Origin: an uncultured Clostridiaceae bacterium
GTDB lineage: Bacteria > Bacillota > Clostridia > TANB77 > CAG-508
Direction: 5' to 3'
NCBI GenBank assembly: GCA_949927585.1
Contig: CATLFA010000010.1
Location: 1 to 50,826 of the forward strand
Length of the DNA: 50,826 nt
Shown here: in pieces, positions 1 through 9,417 of the stretch
Layout: every line of letters starts with the position of its first letter
How positions within the stretch are numbered: the first letter of the stretch is position 1
Position numbers and translations under genes: made by a program
The notes under the pieces: generated by a model
Seen by the model: the letters and a program-made list of their open reading frames with translations, nothing else
Database searches by the model: none
Told to the model about the DNA's origin: nothing

Positions 1-5
1 AAAAA

Positions 6-32
6 TAAACAATAAACAATATTGAAAAAACT
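6..32 (-). other. 16S trailer arm of processing stem
   Basis: The first bases of the 16S-23S spacer are complementary to the 16S leader at about 1743-1773. Two blocks match in order: taaacaataaacaa and ttgaaaaaac here, and their reverse complements in the leader. In the rRNA precursor these would pair to loop out 16S, as in the RNase III processing stems of bacterial rRNA operons. The pairing is seen in the sequence; the RNase III role is from general knowledge. Confidence 0.7.
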
Positions 33-42
33 CATCTTTTCT

Positions 43-1622
<1,580 letters not shown>

Positions 1623-1742
1623 TGGTTTTTATATTTTCGGTTATTAGTTTTAACAACCTACGTATAAATCATTTTTGAGTTTTTTGCTCATTAATAAATT
1701 TTGGTTTTGTTTTTTATTTTGGTAGTACTAATTACTACCGCT

Positions 1743-1773
1743 TGGTTTTTTCAAAGGTTTGTTTATTGTTTAC
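1743..1773 (-). other. 16S leader arm of processing stem
   Basis: This is the partner of the trailer arm at 6-32: ggttttttcaa, a short bulge, then ttgtttattgttta. It lies about 120-150 nt upstream of the mature 5' end of 16S and within the transcript predicted from the two rRNA promoters. Confidence 0.7.
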
Positions 1774-1819
1774 TTTTCAATGTACTTTTTGTTACTCACT
1801 TTGGTGTGTAACGTTTTGT

Positions 1820-1848
1820 ATTTTACTACTTTTAAAACAGAATGTCAA
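1820..1848 (-). promoter_or_regulatory. rRNA promoter P1
   Basis: On the minus strand, TTGACA (1843-1848), a 17-bp spacer, then TAAAAT (1820-1825). This is a near-consensus vegetative promoter about 190 nt upstream of mature 16S. The region upstream is very AT-rich, as UP elements are. Confidence 0.75.
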
Positions 1849-1994
1849 TACTTTTTTTAAAACTTTTTAAAAAAGTTTTTTATTTGTATTTTTGTGCAAA
1901 ATAATAAACTAGTAAGCTGGCCTTCTCAACATTTTTGCCTAAGTTTTTTTACTAATTTATAATTTATTTTCATCTGTTTGCTAGGTACTTTTTT

Positions 1995-2023
1995 ATAATA
2001 CCATGAATAAATTATAAAGTCAA
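1995..2023 (-). promoter_or_regulatory. rRNA promoter P2
   Basis: On the minus strand, TTGACT (2018-2023), a 17-bp spacer ending in TGG, then TATTAT (1995-2000). The TGn in front makes it an extended -10 promoter. Tandem promoters are usual for rRNA operons. The rest of 2024-2340 is AT-rich spacer in which I see no gene. Confidence 0.65.
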
Positions 2024-2340
2024 TACATTTTTTGAAATATTTTGATGAATTTTTATCTAAATTTTAGTTAATTTGTTCTTATGCTTTTTTGTATCTTATG
2101 TGTTATTCATCACAATTATTATATTAACATAATTTTATATAATTTTCAAGTATTTTTTTATAGTAATTTATGTAATATTTGTTGTGTTTTTCCTTTTTCA
2201 TTTTTTATAATTTTGATTTTTTGTTTTTAATAATTAATATGCAAATATACCATAATAATTCATTCTTTTTTATGAATTTTTTTATTATATATTGAAAATA
2301 CTAGTAAAAGAAAATATTTTTCTAAAATTTGTAAAAAATA

Positions 2341-2369
2341 GAAGGAAAAAATATTTTTTTGACGAATAT
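2341..2369 (+). promoter_or_regulatory. sigma-H promoter of spoVG
   Basis: The sequence fits the sigma-H consensus RnAGGAWWW, N11-12, RnnGAATWW at every fixed position: gaAGGAaaa at 2341-2349, an 11-nt spacer, then gacGAATat at 2361-2369. In Bacillus subtilis spoVG is the classic sigma-H gene. Transcription would begin near 2376-2380, so the ATG at 2375 cannot be the start codon. Confidence 0.85.
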
Positions 2370-2440
2370 AATAATTGTACATAAGAAAACGCAAGTTACT
2401 AAATGTACAATATTATAAAACAGTGGAAAGAGGTGCTCAA

Positions 2441-2722
2441 ATGCAAATAACAGATGTACGTTTAAGAAAAGTTAATTCAGAGAACAGAATGAAAGCTGTT
2501 GCTTCTGTAACATTCGATAATGAATTCGCAGTACACGATATCAAAGTTATCGAAAGCCAAAATGGATTATTTATTGCTATGCCAAGCAGAAAAACTCCAA
2601 ACGGAGAATTCAAGGATATAGCTCATCCAATCAATGCTGAAACAAGAGAAAAAATTCAAAAAGCTATATTAGAAGCTTATGATGCTCCTGAAACAGAGGA
2701 AGCTCCAGAATCAGCAGAATAA
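2441..2722 (+). CDS. spoVG: SpoVG family RNA-binding regulator
   Basis: SpoVG is a small conserved nucleic-acid-binding regulator involved in sporulation septation and capsule or virulence control in Gram-positive bacteria. The 93-residue product opens with [19 protein letters not shown] and carries the family blocks [18 protein letters not shown] and FKDIAHPIN, followed by a short acidic tail. The open frame continues upstream to an ATG at 2375, but the ATG at 2441 is preferred: it has the ribosome site AAGAGGTG, aligns with the family start, and lies downstream of the sigma-H promoter. The gene is alone, with its own promoter and a terminator at 2731. Confidence 0.97.
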   Translation: MQITDVRLRKVNSENRMKAVASVTFDNEFAVHDIKVIESQNGLFIAMPSRKTPNGEFKDIAHPINAETREKIQKAILEAYDAPETEEAPESAE

Positions 2723-2730
2723 TAAATGTT

Positions 2731-2764
2731 AAAAAAATTCCAACTAAGGTTGGAATTTTTTTGT
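2731..2764. terminator. Bidirectional terminator after spoVG
   Basis: The hairpin has arms ttccaac and gttggaa around a 4-base loop. It is flanked by seven A and seven T, so it works in both directions: for spoVG on plus and for the envelope operon on minus. Confidence 0.9.
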
Positions 2765-2773
2765 TTTAAATTA

Positions 2774-2793
2774 GGTCGTCTACTTTGACGACC
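2774..2793. repeat. Small hairpin GGTCGTC...GACGACC
   Basis: A perfect 7-bp stem with a 6-base loop, just after the stop codon of the acyltransferase at 2808. It has no T-run of its own. It may protect the transcript 3' end or be a small repeated palindrome. Confidence 0.5.
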
Positions 2794-2807
2794 CTTATAA
2801 TAATGAA

Positions 2808-3602
2808 TTATTTAACTGCTTCAATTTCTTGTTTTGCTTTTATATATTTTATATGTTCAACATTACTATTTTTGCTTCGCTCTACCATTTGATTATATAT
2901 TTTATCTCTCAACTCTTTTTGTGCTTCTTTTTTAGGTAATTCGTTGTTTGGATAAAATGGTCCATCTATGTAGGTTACTATTTTTATTTTTTCTTTATTT
3001 TTACCATACTTTTGATATGTATTTGTCATGCAAAATGATGGTGCTTGTAGTTCTACTGGATATTTGAAGGATACATCTTTGAAGTTTCTTATTTTTGTGT
3101 AGTATGGCCATATATGTGCTTCTGGGTATATTGTTATTGAATTTTTATTTCTTATTCTCTTTCTTATTATTTCTAAGAAATTCTTCATTGCTGTTTTGTT
3201 GTCTGGTGTTGGTATTGCTCCTAACATTTCTATTATATGTTCTGCTCCTTTTATTGAAACATTTGCTGGGTTTACTATTAGGAAGTTTCTTTTAGGGTAA
3301 TTTCCAACACTTGTTATAAATGTATCCGCGAAGGCCTGAGTATGGTTTGCATATATGAAATATCCTTGTTTTTTACATTCTTTTAATTTTTCTTTTCCTA
3401 CATATTTTAAACTAAATTTTATTTTTTCATATCCGACTTTTATAGGCATGCTAAAAACATTTTGTATGAGATATGAGCATATCTCCCATAGAAAGTTATG
3501 CTCATATTTGTATTTTTCGTCTATTTTTCTTGGTGTTATTTTGGCTGTTGAAAATTCTTCATTTAGTTCATCTTTGTAGTATATAACTTTTTTATAGTTC
3601 AT
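2808..3602 (-). CDS. PlsC-like acyltransferase (divergent)
   Basis: 264 residues, similar to lysophospholipid/glycerol-phosphate acyltransferases that acylate membrane lipid precursors. Motif block I reads YANHTQAFAD, with five residues between His and Asp instead of the usual four. Block III reads TIYPEAHIWPYY in place of the usual FPEG type. It has no clear signal peptide. Its start overlaps the end of the next gene upstream by 11 nt, which implies translational coupling. It is the last gene of a five-gene run with a second acyltransferase, two glycosyltransferases and a flippase, so an envelope glycolipid substrate is a reasonable inference. The exact substrate is unknown. Confidence 0.8.
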   Translation of the reverse strand: MNYKKVIYYKDELNEEFSTAKITPRKIDEKYKYEHNFLWEICSYLIQNVFSMPIKVGYEKIKFSLKYVGKEKLKECKKQGYFIYANHTQAFADTFITSVGNYPKRNFLIVNPANVSIKGAEHIIEMLGAIPTPDNKTAMKNFLEIIRKRIRNKNSITIYPEAHIWPYYTKIRNFKDVSFKYPVELQAPSFCMTNTYQKYGKNKEKIKIVTYIDGPFYPNNELPKKEAQKELRDKIYNQMVERSKNSNVEHIKYIKAKQEIEAVK

Positions 3603-4482
3603 CTTCTACACTCACTTTTTGTTCTTCAGTAGTATATTCTAATGGGATTTTGTAAAAATCTTCATATACTTTTTTCCAAACTTCATAATTTTTTTGTTTC
3701 ATTATTTCTTTATTTTCTCTTTGAGTTTTTGTTTCATCTGGATATATTGGTTCTTCTATATTTATTATATATTCTTGTATTGGGAAACCGTCTTCTCCAA
3801 TGGTATCGCTGTCTTCCATTGTTATGAATATTGGAATTATTGGCACATTGTTTCTTGCTGCTAAGTTGAAGGCTCCTATTTTTAGTGGCTTTGGTTTTTT
3901 GTAATTCCACCATAAGCTTTGCTCTGGATATATTAATATGAAGTCTCCTCTTTTCAGTATTTTATCTACTGATTTTATAAATTCTACCATTGTTCTTTTG
4001 TTAGAACTTAATGGCAAAGTATCACAGTTTCTAAACAGAAAGCCATAAAAACCTGAAAAGTTAGTATAATTTCCTTCTCTTATTACTTTATACATTTTCT
4101 TTGTTTTAGATGCTTTTGTTTTTCTAAATACTTCTTCTATTGAAAATGAATCAAATGGGTTGAAGTGGTTACATGTTATCATTGCTCCTGTTTTTACTTT
4201 TTCTATATTTTCAATTCCATTTATGTTTTTTATTACTAATTTACTATCTTTTATTATATAGTCAAGAAATTTTTCACCTATCTTATTTGCTATCATATTT
4301 TTTAATTTACTGTATCTTTTTTCTTTTAGATAATCTATGTTGTCTGGTGTTAGCATTATTGTTTCTGGATCATTCTCTGCATCTATATCGAAATTTCCTT
4401 CTCTTTCTAGCTTATCTATTTTTTCTAAAATTTCTAGTCTATCTTGAGATTTTTCTAATACTTCTTCCTTTTGCTCTTTCAT
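3592..4482 (-). CDS. PlsC-like acyltransferase
   Basis: 296 residues. After a charged N-terminal segment of about 90 residues comes the acyltransferase core: TCNHFNPFDS (HX4D, catalytic His and Asp), a middle block LPLSSNKRTM, then LIYPEQSLWWNYKKPKP, which resembles substrate block III, and VPIIPIFIT. The ATG overlaps the stop of the preceding glycosyltransferase as TAATG, a typical coupled junction. This copy has the standard HX4D catalytic motif; the neighbouring copy at 2808-3602 does not. Confidence 0.88.
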   Translation of the reverse strand: MKEQKEEVLEKSQDRLEILEKIDKLEREGNFDIDAENDPETIMLTPDNIDYLKEKRYSKLKNMIANKIGEKFLDYIIKDSKLVIKNINGIENIEKVKTGAMITCNHFNPFDSFSIEEVFRKTKASKTKKMYKVIREGNYTNFSGFYGFLFRNCDTLPLSSNKRTMVEFIKSVDKILKRGDFILIYPEQSLWWNYKKPKPLKIGAFNLAARNNVPIIPIFITMEDSDTIGEDGFPIQEYIINIEEPIYPDETKTQRENKEIMKQKNYEVWKKVYEDFYKIPLEYTTEEQKVSVEDEL

Positions 4483-5420
4483 TACCCTCTCCTATTTTCT
4501 CTATCATCGCCTACACATGAATTTTCTTTTGTCGCAAGTTCTGCCAAACCTTTTTCAGCTTCTCTATCTTGGAATTTTTGTTCTTCTGTATAACTATCTT
4601 TTATTTTTACGATTTTCTCGTAAAATTCTGTCTTTTTAGCATATTCCCAGAAGTATTCATTATATGTTACATCTTCAAAATGCCATGGTTTATATGCAAA
4701 ATTATAATGTATTAATTTTATTTCTTCTGGTTTTGTTTCATTATTTACATATGGCATTACATCCCATGCATGGTCTACTAATGTTACTCTTCCTTTGCAT
4801 AATCTATTTAAGTAGTCTTGGTCTTGTGCTACTGAAAATTTAACTGTTCCTAATAAATATAAGAATTTTTCTTGGAAATTAAATTTTCTTAGTTCATCTA
4901 AGTTCATTAGTAATACACCTGCATTAAAATAATTTTTATAGCTAGCAACTCCTACTACTAATTCTGCATAATCTTGAAATACTTTGTTATATTGAATTAT
5001 ATCATCTGGTGTAGCAGCTACTAAATTTGTTCCCATATCTGTATTATATAATTCTGATATATCTCCTACTACTATAATATCACTATCTAAATATAACACT
5101 TTATCATATTGTGGATATAGCTCTGGTAAGAATAGTCTAAAATATGTTGTATTTGTGTAATAATCACGTGTATATAGTTTATCTTTAACTTTTTCTATAT
5201 AATAACTTAAATCTACAAACTCTATATTTACATTTTCGCTTTCAAATTTTTTAATTTGTTCCATATGTTCTTTTTGCACATTTGTGTGAAGAACTTTTAT
5301 TAAATATTTATATTCTTTATTTGCATTGTCTATTAATGATTGTAATGCTACTGCTAAAAATGGAGTGTACCCATCATCTATAGCAAAAAATATTGGTATT
5401 ATTTTTTCATTTTTATTCAT
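4482..5420 (-). CDS. Glycosyltransferase family 8
   Basis: A retaining glycosyltransferase of the LgtC/galactosyltransferase type. It opens with IIPIFFAIDDGYTPFLAVAL (sugar-nucleotide fold). The metal-binding DXD motif is YLDSDIIVVGDI, followed by FNAGVLLMNLDELRK, AQDQDYLN and a C-terminal IHYNFAYKPWH that would supply the last metal ligand His. An in-frame ATG at 5441 exists, but ATG 5420 has the better ribosome site (AGAGGAG about 10 nt upstream). The start overlaps the end of the second glycosyltransferase by 8 nt. Probably cytoplasmic, adding hexose to a lipid or polymer acceptor. Confidence 0.9.
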   Translation of the reverse strand: MNKNEKIIPIFFAIDDGYTPFLAVALQSLIDNANKEYKYLIKVLHTNVQKEHMEQIKKFESENVNIEFVDLSYYIEKVKDKLYTRDYYTNTTYFRLFLPELYPQYDKVLYLDSDIIVVGDISELYNTDMGTNLVAATPDDIIQYNKVFQDYAELVVGVASYKNYFNAGVLLMNLDELRKFNFQEKFLYLLGTVKFSVAQDQDYLNRLCKGRVTLVDHAWDVMPYVNNETKPEEIKLIHYNFAYKPWHFEDVTYNEYFWEYAKKTEFYEKIVKIKDSYTEEQKFQDREAEKGLAELATKENSCVGDDRENRRG

Positions 5421-6252
5421 ATATTTTCTCCTCTTTTTCATATTCTTCTTTTAATTTTACATATTCTTCTAAATCTTTATCAAATGCATAGCATTTTAAC
5501 ACTTTATGAACTTTTTCTATATGCCATTGTTTGTAGTTTTCTGTTCGTGGATATGGTAATAGTAATAACCTTTTACAGAAATGACATATTACTGTATCTT
5601 TTTTATTGAATTTTGATTGTTCATTATATATTCTTGGTAAAAGTAATTTTTTTGTTGTTGACCTATATATTGCATCTTGGTCTGCAAATAACATTTTCTT
5701 TGTTTTTATCAAATCTCTTGCTTTTTCTAGAAGCCCAGTCTCTTTGATCTTTTTCATGTTTAATAGTAACATTCCTGCATTTATATAGTCTGGCCATATG
5801 AATATTGAGCCATATTTTTCTCTTACTGCTGCATATTCATATTCTGAAACATCTATATTATATAGTTTTGAAATATCATCTCCTGCCATCATATCAATGT
5901 CCAAATATAAAATTTTATCTGGCATTTCTGGTACTAAGTCTGCTAATAACCTTAGTAATGTATATGGTGTACAGTATGCTGTTTCGTTTTTACATTTTCC
6001 AAATTCTTCTTCATATAAATTTGTGATATCTAATTTTATTACTTCATTTTCTTGTTTTTTTGCTTTTACTACTTTGTTTAAAAATTTTATTTGTTCGTCT
6101 GTTATACATGTATATTCTGGTTTTATTCTTGAAACATCCATAGTAAAAATATAACATTTTATTGTTTCTTTGGTTTTATTTGTAATTGATATAAGCTCTG
6201 TTAAGGCTCCATCAAATACTTTTTGGTTCCCACATAAAAGTATATTTATCAT
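5413..6252 (-). CDS. Glycosyltransferase family 8 (second copy)
   Basis: 279 residues, a paralogue in fold of the downstream neighbour but quite different in sequence. The DXD motif is YLDIDMMAGDDIS, with INAGMLLLNMKKI, FADQDAIY and a C-terminal ICHFCKRL...WHIEKVHK in the place of the usual His-Trp-His region. The start has AGGGGAA upstream. It begins 56 nt after the restored end of the flippase gene, so it belongs to the same transcript. Acceptor unknown. Confidence 0.87.
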   Translation of the reverse strand: MINILLCGNQKVFDGALTELISITNKTKETIKCYIFTMDVSRIKPEYTCITDEQIKFLNKVVKAKKQENEVIKLDITNLYEEEFGKCKNETAYCTPYTLLRLLADLVPEMPDKILYLDIDMMAGDDISKLYNIDVSEYEYAAVREKYGSIFIWPDYINAGMLLLNMKKIKETGLLEKARDLIKTKKMLFADQDAIYRSTTKKLLLPRIYNEQSKFNKKDTVICHFCKRLLLLPYPRTENYKQWHIEKVHKVLKCYAFDKDLEEYVKLKEEYEKEEKIYE

Positions 6253-6308
6253 TTTTCTATTCCCCTATTTTATTTTCTTTTTCATTATATATTATTATTC
6301 GATTTTTT

Positions 6309-7347
6309 TCAACATTTTTTTATTTCTTGAATGTCATTATTTTGTCTTTTTTCTTTTATATCATTTATCATTACTATAATTACACTAATTATTACAAACA
6401 AATAAAAATTTATTCCTCTTATTAGCATCATAGCTCCGATTTAGCATTTCTGATGGAAATACTTTTCTATATAATGCAATGAATCCACCTTCACTTACTC
6501 CTACTGCTCCTGGTGATGGTATTCCTGATACTGTTGCAAATAGAATTGATTGTACCATTATTATTTCAAATATATTATGGCTGTTTAATCCTAGTGAACA
6601 ATATACCCAATATGAAATACTGTAATATAGTATAAATTGTACATATGTTGTAAGTAAATTTTTTACTACTACTCTTTTATGCTTTTTTATATAATCTGCA
6701 CTTCCTTGATATTTTTCAAGTTCTTTTTCAAATTTTTCACGTTTTTCTTCTATGTTCTTTATTCTAAAGAATTTTAATATTTTTAAAGCAATATTTATTA
6801 GCCATTTTGTCATTCTTTTTGAAAATATTGATATTAGTAATAATATTAATGCACTTAAGTTTAGCATTATTCCTATAATGAATAACCATATTAAACCTGT
6901 GTTTAAATATTTATAATTAAAACATATGCTAAATAATGCAATTGATATTGTTGTTATTTGCATACAACTTAAATTTATTAGAAGTGCTAATGTTGAATTT
7001 GCAACTGATATATTATCTTTATGCATATAATATATTTGCATTGGCTGTCCTCCACTTGCTGCTGGTGTTATTGAACTGAAGAAGAAACCTATTAATGCAT
7101 ACTTTAAATTCATTAAAAAGTTTGACTTTTCACCTAGTGCTTTTAATGTTCTTCCTATATTAATTGCTTCACAGCAAAAATATAAAATCATACATGTTAT
7201 TGCTATTAATATATAAGTCTTTTTTGTACTTATAAAAGCATAAAATATTTCTACTATATTAGCATCTTTTAATATTATATAAAATGTTAATATTATAAGA
7301 ACAATAAAGAGTATAAAATTTCTAATCATCTTTTTTGTTTTTTTCAT
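6309..7347 (-). CDS. LPG-synthase-type flippase, +1 frameshifted
   Basis: A multi-pass membrane protein of the lysylphosphatidylglycerol synthase transmembrane family (MprF/YbhN-like lipid flippases). Hallmarks are SSITPAASGGQPMQIYYM and SGIPSPGAVGVSEGGFIALY. The zero frame ends early, at 6385, after an off-family tail. At the codon CGG (complement of ccg at 6436-6438), dropping the C gives LNGAMMLIRGINFYLF and a full last membrane segment, ending at 6309. The total of 1039 nt is 346 codons plus one extra base. The same CGG-A signature interrupts obg, recN and the DUF1846 gene. It is the first gene of the envelope run, with AAAGGG upstream of the ATG. Confidence 0.85.
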
Positions 7348-7380
7348 TTTGTTTTCCCTTTTATCATATTTTTCTTTTAT

Positions 7381-7409
7381 ATTATCTTCTATTTTTAAAT
7401 TTTAGTCAA
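7381..7409 (-). promoter_or_regulatory. Promoter of the envelope operon
   Basis: TTGACT (7404-7409), 17-bp spacer, GATAAT (7381-7386) on the minus strand, about 35 nt upstream of the flippase start. Confidence 0.65.
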
Positions 7410-7514
7410 CACTTTTTGACCATGTATTCACATATTAATAAAATATTAATATTCATATAAATTTTATTATTCAAAGTAGAATCTATTTTATCTTTTCTAT
7501 TGCTTTTTTGGAAA

Positions 7515-7554
7515 GAAAAAAACAGTAGTAAAATCGTTTAAATCTTACTACTGT
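7515..7554 (-). terminator. tRNA operon terminator
   Basis: On the minus strand a hairpin with arms ACAGTAGTAAGA and TTTTACTACTGT is followed by a run of seven T. It lies just after the tRNA-Phe CCA end. Confidence 0.92.
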
Positions 7555-7561
7555 AACTATT

Positions 7562-7638
7562 TGGTGCCTCGAAGTGGAATCGAACCACTGACACAGGGAT
7601 TTTCAGTCCCTTGCTCTACCAACTGAGCTATCGAGGCA
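7562..7638 (-). tRNA. tRNA-Phe(GAA)
   Basis: The cloverleaf has a 7-bp acceptor stem (TGCCTCG with CGAGGCA), anticodon loop CTGAAAA with anticodon GAA, TTCGATTC T-loop and an encoded CCA. Last of three tRNAs in one transcript. Confidence 0.97.
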
Positions 7639-7651
7639 ATTATAAAAAAAA

Positions 7652-7728
7652 TGGCGACCTGGAACGGGCTCGAACCGTCGACCTCTAGCGTGACAGGCTA
7701 GCGTTCTAACCAACTGAACTACCAGGCC
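7652..7728 (-). tRNA. tRNA-Asp(GTC)
   Basis: The acceptor stem is GGCCTGG with CCAGGTC, including one G-T pair. The anticodon loop is CTGTCAC with anticodon GTC, and CCA is encoded. Middle gene of the Val-Asp-Phe set. Confidence 0.97.
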
Positions 7729-7737
7729 GTAAAAAAA

Positions 7738-7813
7738 TGGTGGTCGCTATAGGGCTCGAACCTATGACCCCCTGCTTGTAAGGCAGATGCTCTCCCAGCT
7801 GAGCTAAGCGACC
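7738..7813 (-). tRNA. tRNA-Val(TAC)
   Basis: The acceptor stem begins GGTCGCT and pairs with AGCGACC. The anticodon loop is CTTACAA with anticodon TAC, and CCA is encoded. First gene of the tRNA transcript. Confidence 0.97.
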
Positions 7814-7834
7814 TTGTTTCTTTCGACGAGATTA

Positions 7835-7863
7835 AGTATACAAGATTTTATATAAATTGTCAA
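7835..7863 (-). promoter_or_regulatory. tRNA operon promoter
   Basis: TTGACA (7858-7863), 17-bp spacer, TATACT (7835-7840) on the minus strand, about 20 nt upstream of tRNA-Val. Confidence 0.85.
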
Positions 7864-7972
7864 TACTTATTTTAAAATTTTTTGTATTTTTTTTATTATT
7901 GTTATTTAAACACATTTATTAATACCAATTTGACTTCTTCAATAATATAATATTTTTATTAATTTACATACT

Positions 7973-8007
7973 CGTAGAAGATATTTTAGAACTAAATATC
8001 TTCTACG
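7973..8007. terminator. Strong hairpin after the lexA unit
   Basis: The arms cgtagaagatattt and aaatatcttctacg form a stem of about 14 bp with a short loop, just past the stop of the membrane protein at 8026. No T-run follows on either strand, so it may be a processing or stabilising hairpin rather than a classical terminator. Confidence 0.6.
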
Positions 8008-8025
8008 ATATATTTTCTATTCTTC

Positions 8026-8478
8026 TTATCCAAATGTTATTAATAATATTAATGCACTAATTAACATTCCTGCATTCATTTTTGGGTCTGACATTGTTTG
8101 CTCTTTTTCTATATCTTGTGGTATTTCTTCTACTATGTCTACTTTTGCATTATCTACCCTACTATAATTAAATCTAATTTCAAATTCTTTTTCTTCATTT
8201 GTTTCTACTTTTATGTATTTTGTACCCATTAAAACATCATTTTTTGAATAACATTCTATTTTTATATATTTATTTTGTGCTCCAGCTTTTACTTTGCATT
8301 TAGCAAAACCATTTACTGATGTTGCTTGTACTTCTGCTTGTGTTATTAATGTTGAATATGATTCTACCTTTTTATATTTGTATGTTGTATTTATTGCTAT
8401 AAATATCATGATTTGTGAAAATATAAAAAATAGTAATACCCAAGAACCATACATTAGAAATTTTTTTAGTGTTGCCAT
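8026..8478 (-). CDS. Unknown membrane protein linked to lexA
   Basis: 150 residues, not recognised. An N-terminal membrane segment (about residues 10-32, WVLLFFIFSQIMIFIAINTT) precedes a predicted extracytoplasmic beta-rich part (about 33-125, with YIKIECYSKNDVLMGTKYIK). A second hydrophobic stretch ends the protein (MLISALILLITFG) without a charged tail. It starts 24 nt after lexA and shares its transcript, so it is probably controlled by LexA. In Bacillus the lexA neighbour yneA encodes a membrane-anchored division inhibitor, but I see no LysM domain here and no proof of such a role. Confidence 0.8.
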   Translation of the reverse strand: MATLKKFLMYGSWVLLFFIFSQIMIFIAINTTYKYKKVESYSTLITQAEVQATSVNGFAKCKVKAGAQNKYIKIECYSKNDVLMGTKYIKVETNEEKEFEIRFNYSRVDNAKVDIVEEIPQDIEKEQTMSDPKMNAGMLISALILLITFG

Positions 8479-8502
8479 TTTTATTCTCCATTCTTAATTT
8501 AA

Positions 8503-9159
8503 TTACATTTTTCTAAATACTCCCGCTACTTTTCCTAGTATTTCACAATTTGGTACTATTATTGGATCCATTGTACTATTTTCTGGTTGTAATCTTATAT
8601 GATCTTTTTCTTTATAGAATGTTTTTACTGTTGCTTCTTCTCCTATTAGTGCAACTACTATTTCTCCATTATTAGCTGTATTTTGTTTTTTTACTAGTAT
8701 ATAATCTCCATTTAGTATTCCTGCTTCTATCATACTTTCTCCACGGACTGTAAGCATAAAGCTTTCACTATTTCCTACAAAATCTATTGGTATTGGGAAT
8801 GTGTCTGTTACATTTTCTACTGCTAAAATTGGCTCTCCTGCTGTGATTTTACCTATTACAGGTACTTCTACCATTTCTCTTCCTGTGTAGTAGTTTTTAG
8901 TTTCTTTAGCTATTTCTTTGTTATCTAATCCTTTTAATAGTCTTAGGGTTCTTCCTTTTTGGTTTTCCTTTTTGATATACCCTTTTTCAGTTAGTTTTGC
9001 TAAATAGCTATGTACAGTTGCTGTTGAACTTAAACCTACTGCTTTTCCTATTTCTCTTACTGATGGTGGATATCCTTTTGTTTCAACATTTTTTTGTATA
9101 AATTTTAATATTGCTTTTTCTCTTTTATTTAATTCCATAGGGTCTTTTTTTGTTCTCAT
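8503..9159 (-). CDS. lexA: LexA repressor
   Basis: The SOS repressor; it cleaves itself when RecA is activated. The 218 residues contain an N-terminal winged helix (about 5-70, YPPSVREIGKAVGLSSTATV), the Ala-Gly cleavage site in ITAGEP, and the catalytic Ser in RGESMIEAGI with the Lys in EEATVKTFY. A GTG 9 nt upstream (9168) is in frame, but ATG 9159 has the ribosome site AGGAGTG, which itself contains that GTG. It has its own promoter at 9189-9217 with a palindrome over the -35 box. No canonical GAAC-N4-GTTC box is visible. Confidence 0.97.
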   Translation of the reverse strand: MRTKKDPMELNKREKAILKFIQKNVETKGYPPSVREIGKAVGLSSTATVHSYLAKLTEKGYIKKENQKGRTLRLLKGLDNKEIAKETKNYYTGREMVEVPVIGKITAGEPILAVENVTDTFPIPIDFVGNSESFMLTVRGESMIEAGILNGDYILVKKQNTANNGEIVVALIGEEATVKTFYKEKDHIRLQPENSTMDPIIVPNCEILGKVAGVFRKM

Positions 9160-9188
9160 TTTTATCACTCCTAATTTTATTTTTTTAT

Positions 9189-9242
9189 ATCATATCACAC
9201 AAACAAAAGAATGTCAAACAAAAGTTTTAAATTTGTTTGACA
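9189..9242 (-). promoter_or_regulatory. lexA promoter with 31-bp palindrome
   Basis: TTGACA (9212-9217), 17-bp spacer ending in TGA, TATGAT (9189-9194) on the minus strand. The -35 box is one end of an inverted repeat: tgtcaaacaaa (9212-9222), a 9-base centre, then tttgtttgaca (9232-9242). A symmetric site placed across the -35 box is where an autorepressor would bind. Which protein binds is inference. Confidence 0.75.
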
Positions 9243-9345
9243 TTTTTTATATTCTTAGGAAAGTCATTTACCTTAGTTAAGTTGATTGTTAGAACATTAT
9301 TGAGTCACAGATAACTTATGTTTAGTGACACCAAGAAGGTAAGTC
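9243..9345. repeat. Dispersed spacer repeat, copy A
   Basis: The reverse complement of this stretch matches 14525-14680 block by block: accttcttGGTG/CGTT, acataagttatctgt-actca, taactta/taacta, atgactttc and ctaagaatataaaaaa. Copy B has roughly 60 extra bases before the last block. The stretch 9346-9417 has a short hairpin (cttatgtggc, ttt, gccacttata at about 9371-9393) and no gene. Confidence 0.65.
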
Positions 9346-9417
9346 TACTATATTGATTAGTTAATTTTTCTTATGTGGCTTTGCCACTTATAAAATTTTA
9401 TTATTGTTTTTTATATT

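Noticed and set aside
2375..2440. Earlier ATG for spoVG
   Set aside because: It coincides with the expected transcription start of the sigma-H promoter, has no ribosome site, and the family begins at 2441.
3321..3330. Hidden frameshift at tatccgcg in the first acyltransferase, where HX5D is found
   Set aside because: The frame stays open and sensible on both sides and CGG spans two codons (GCG GAT); no shift is needed.
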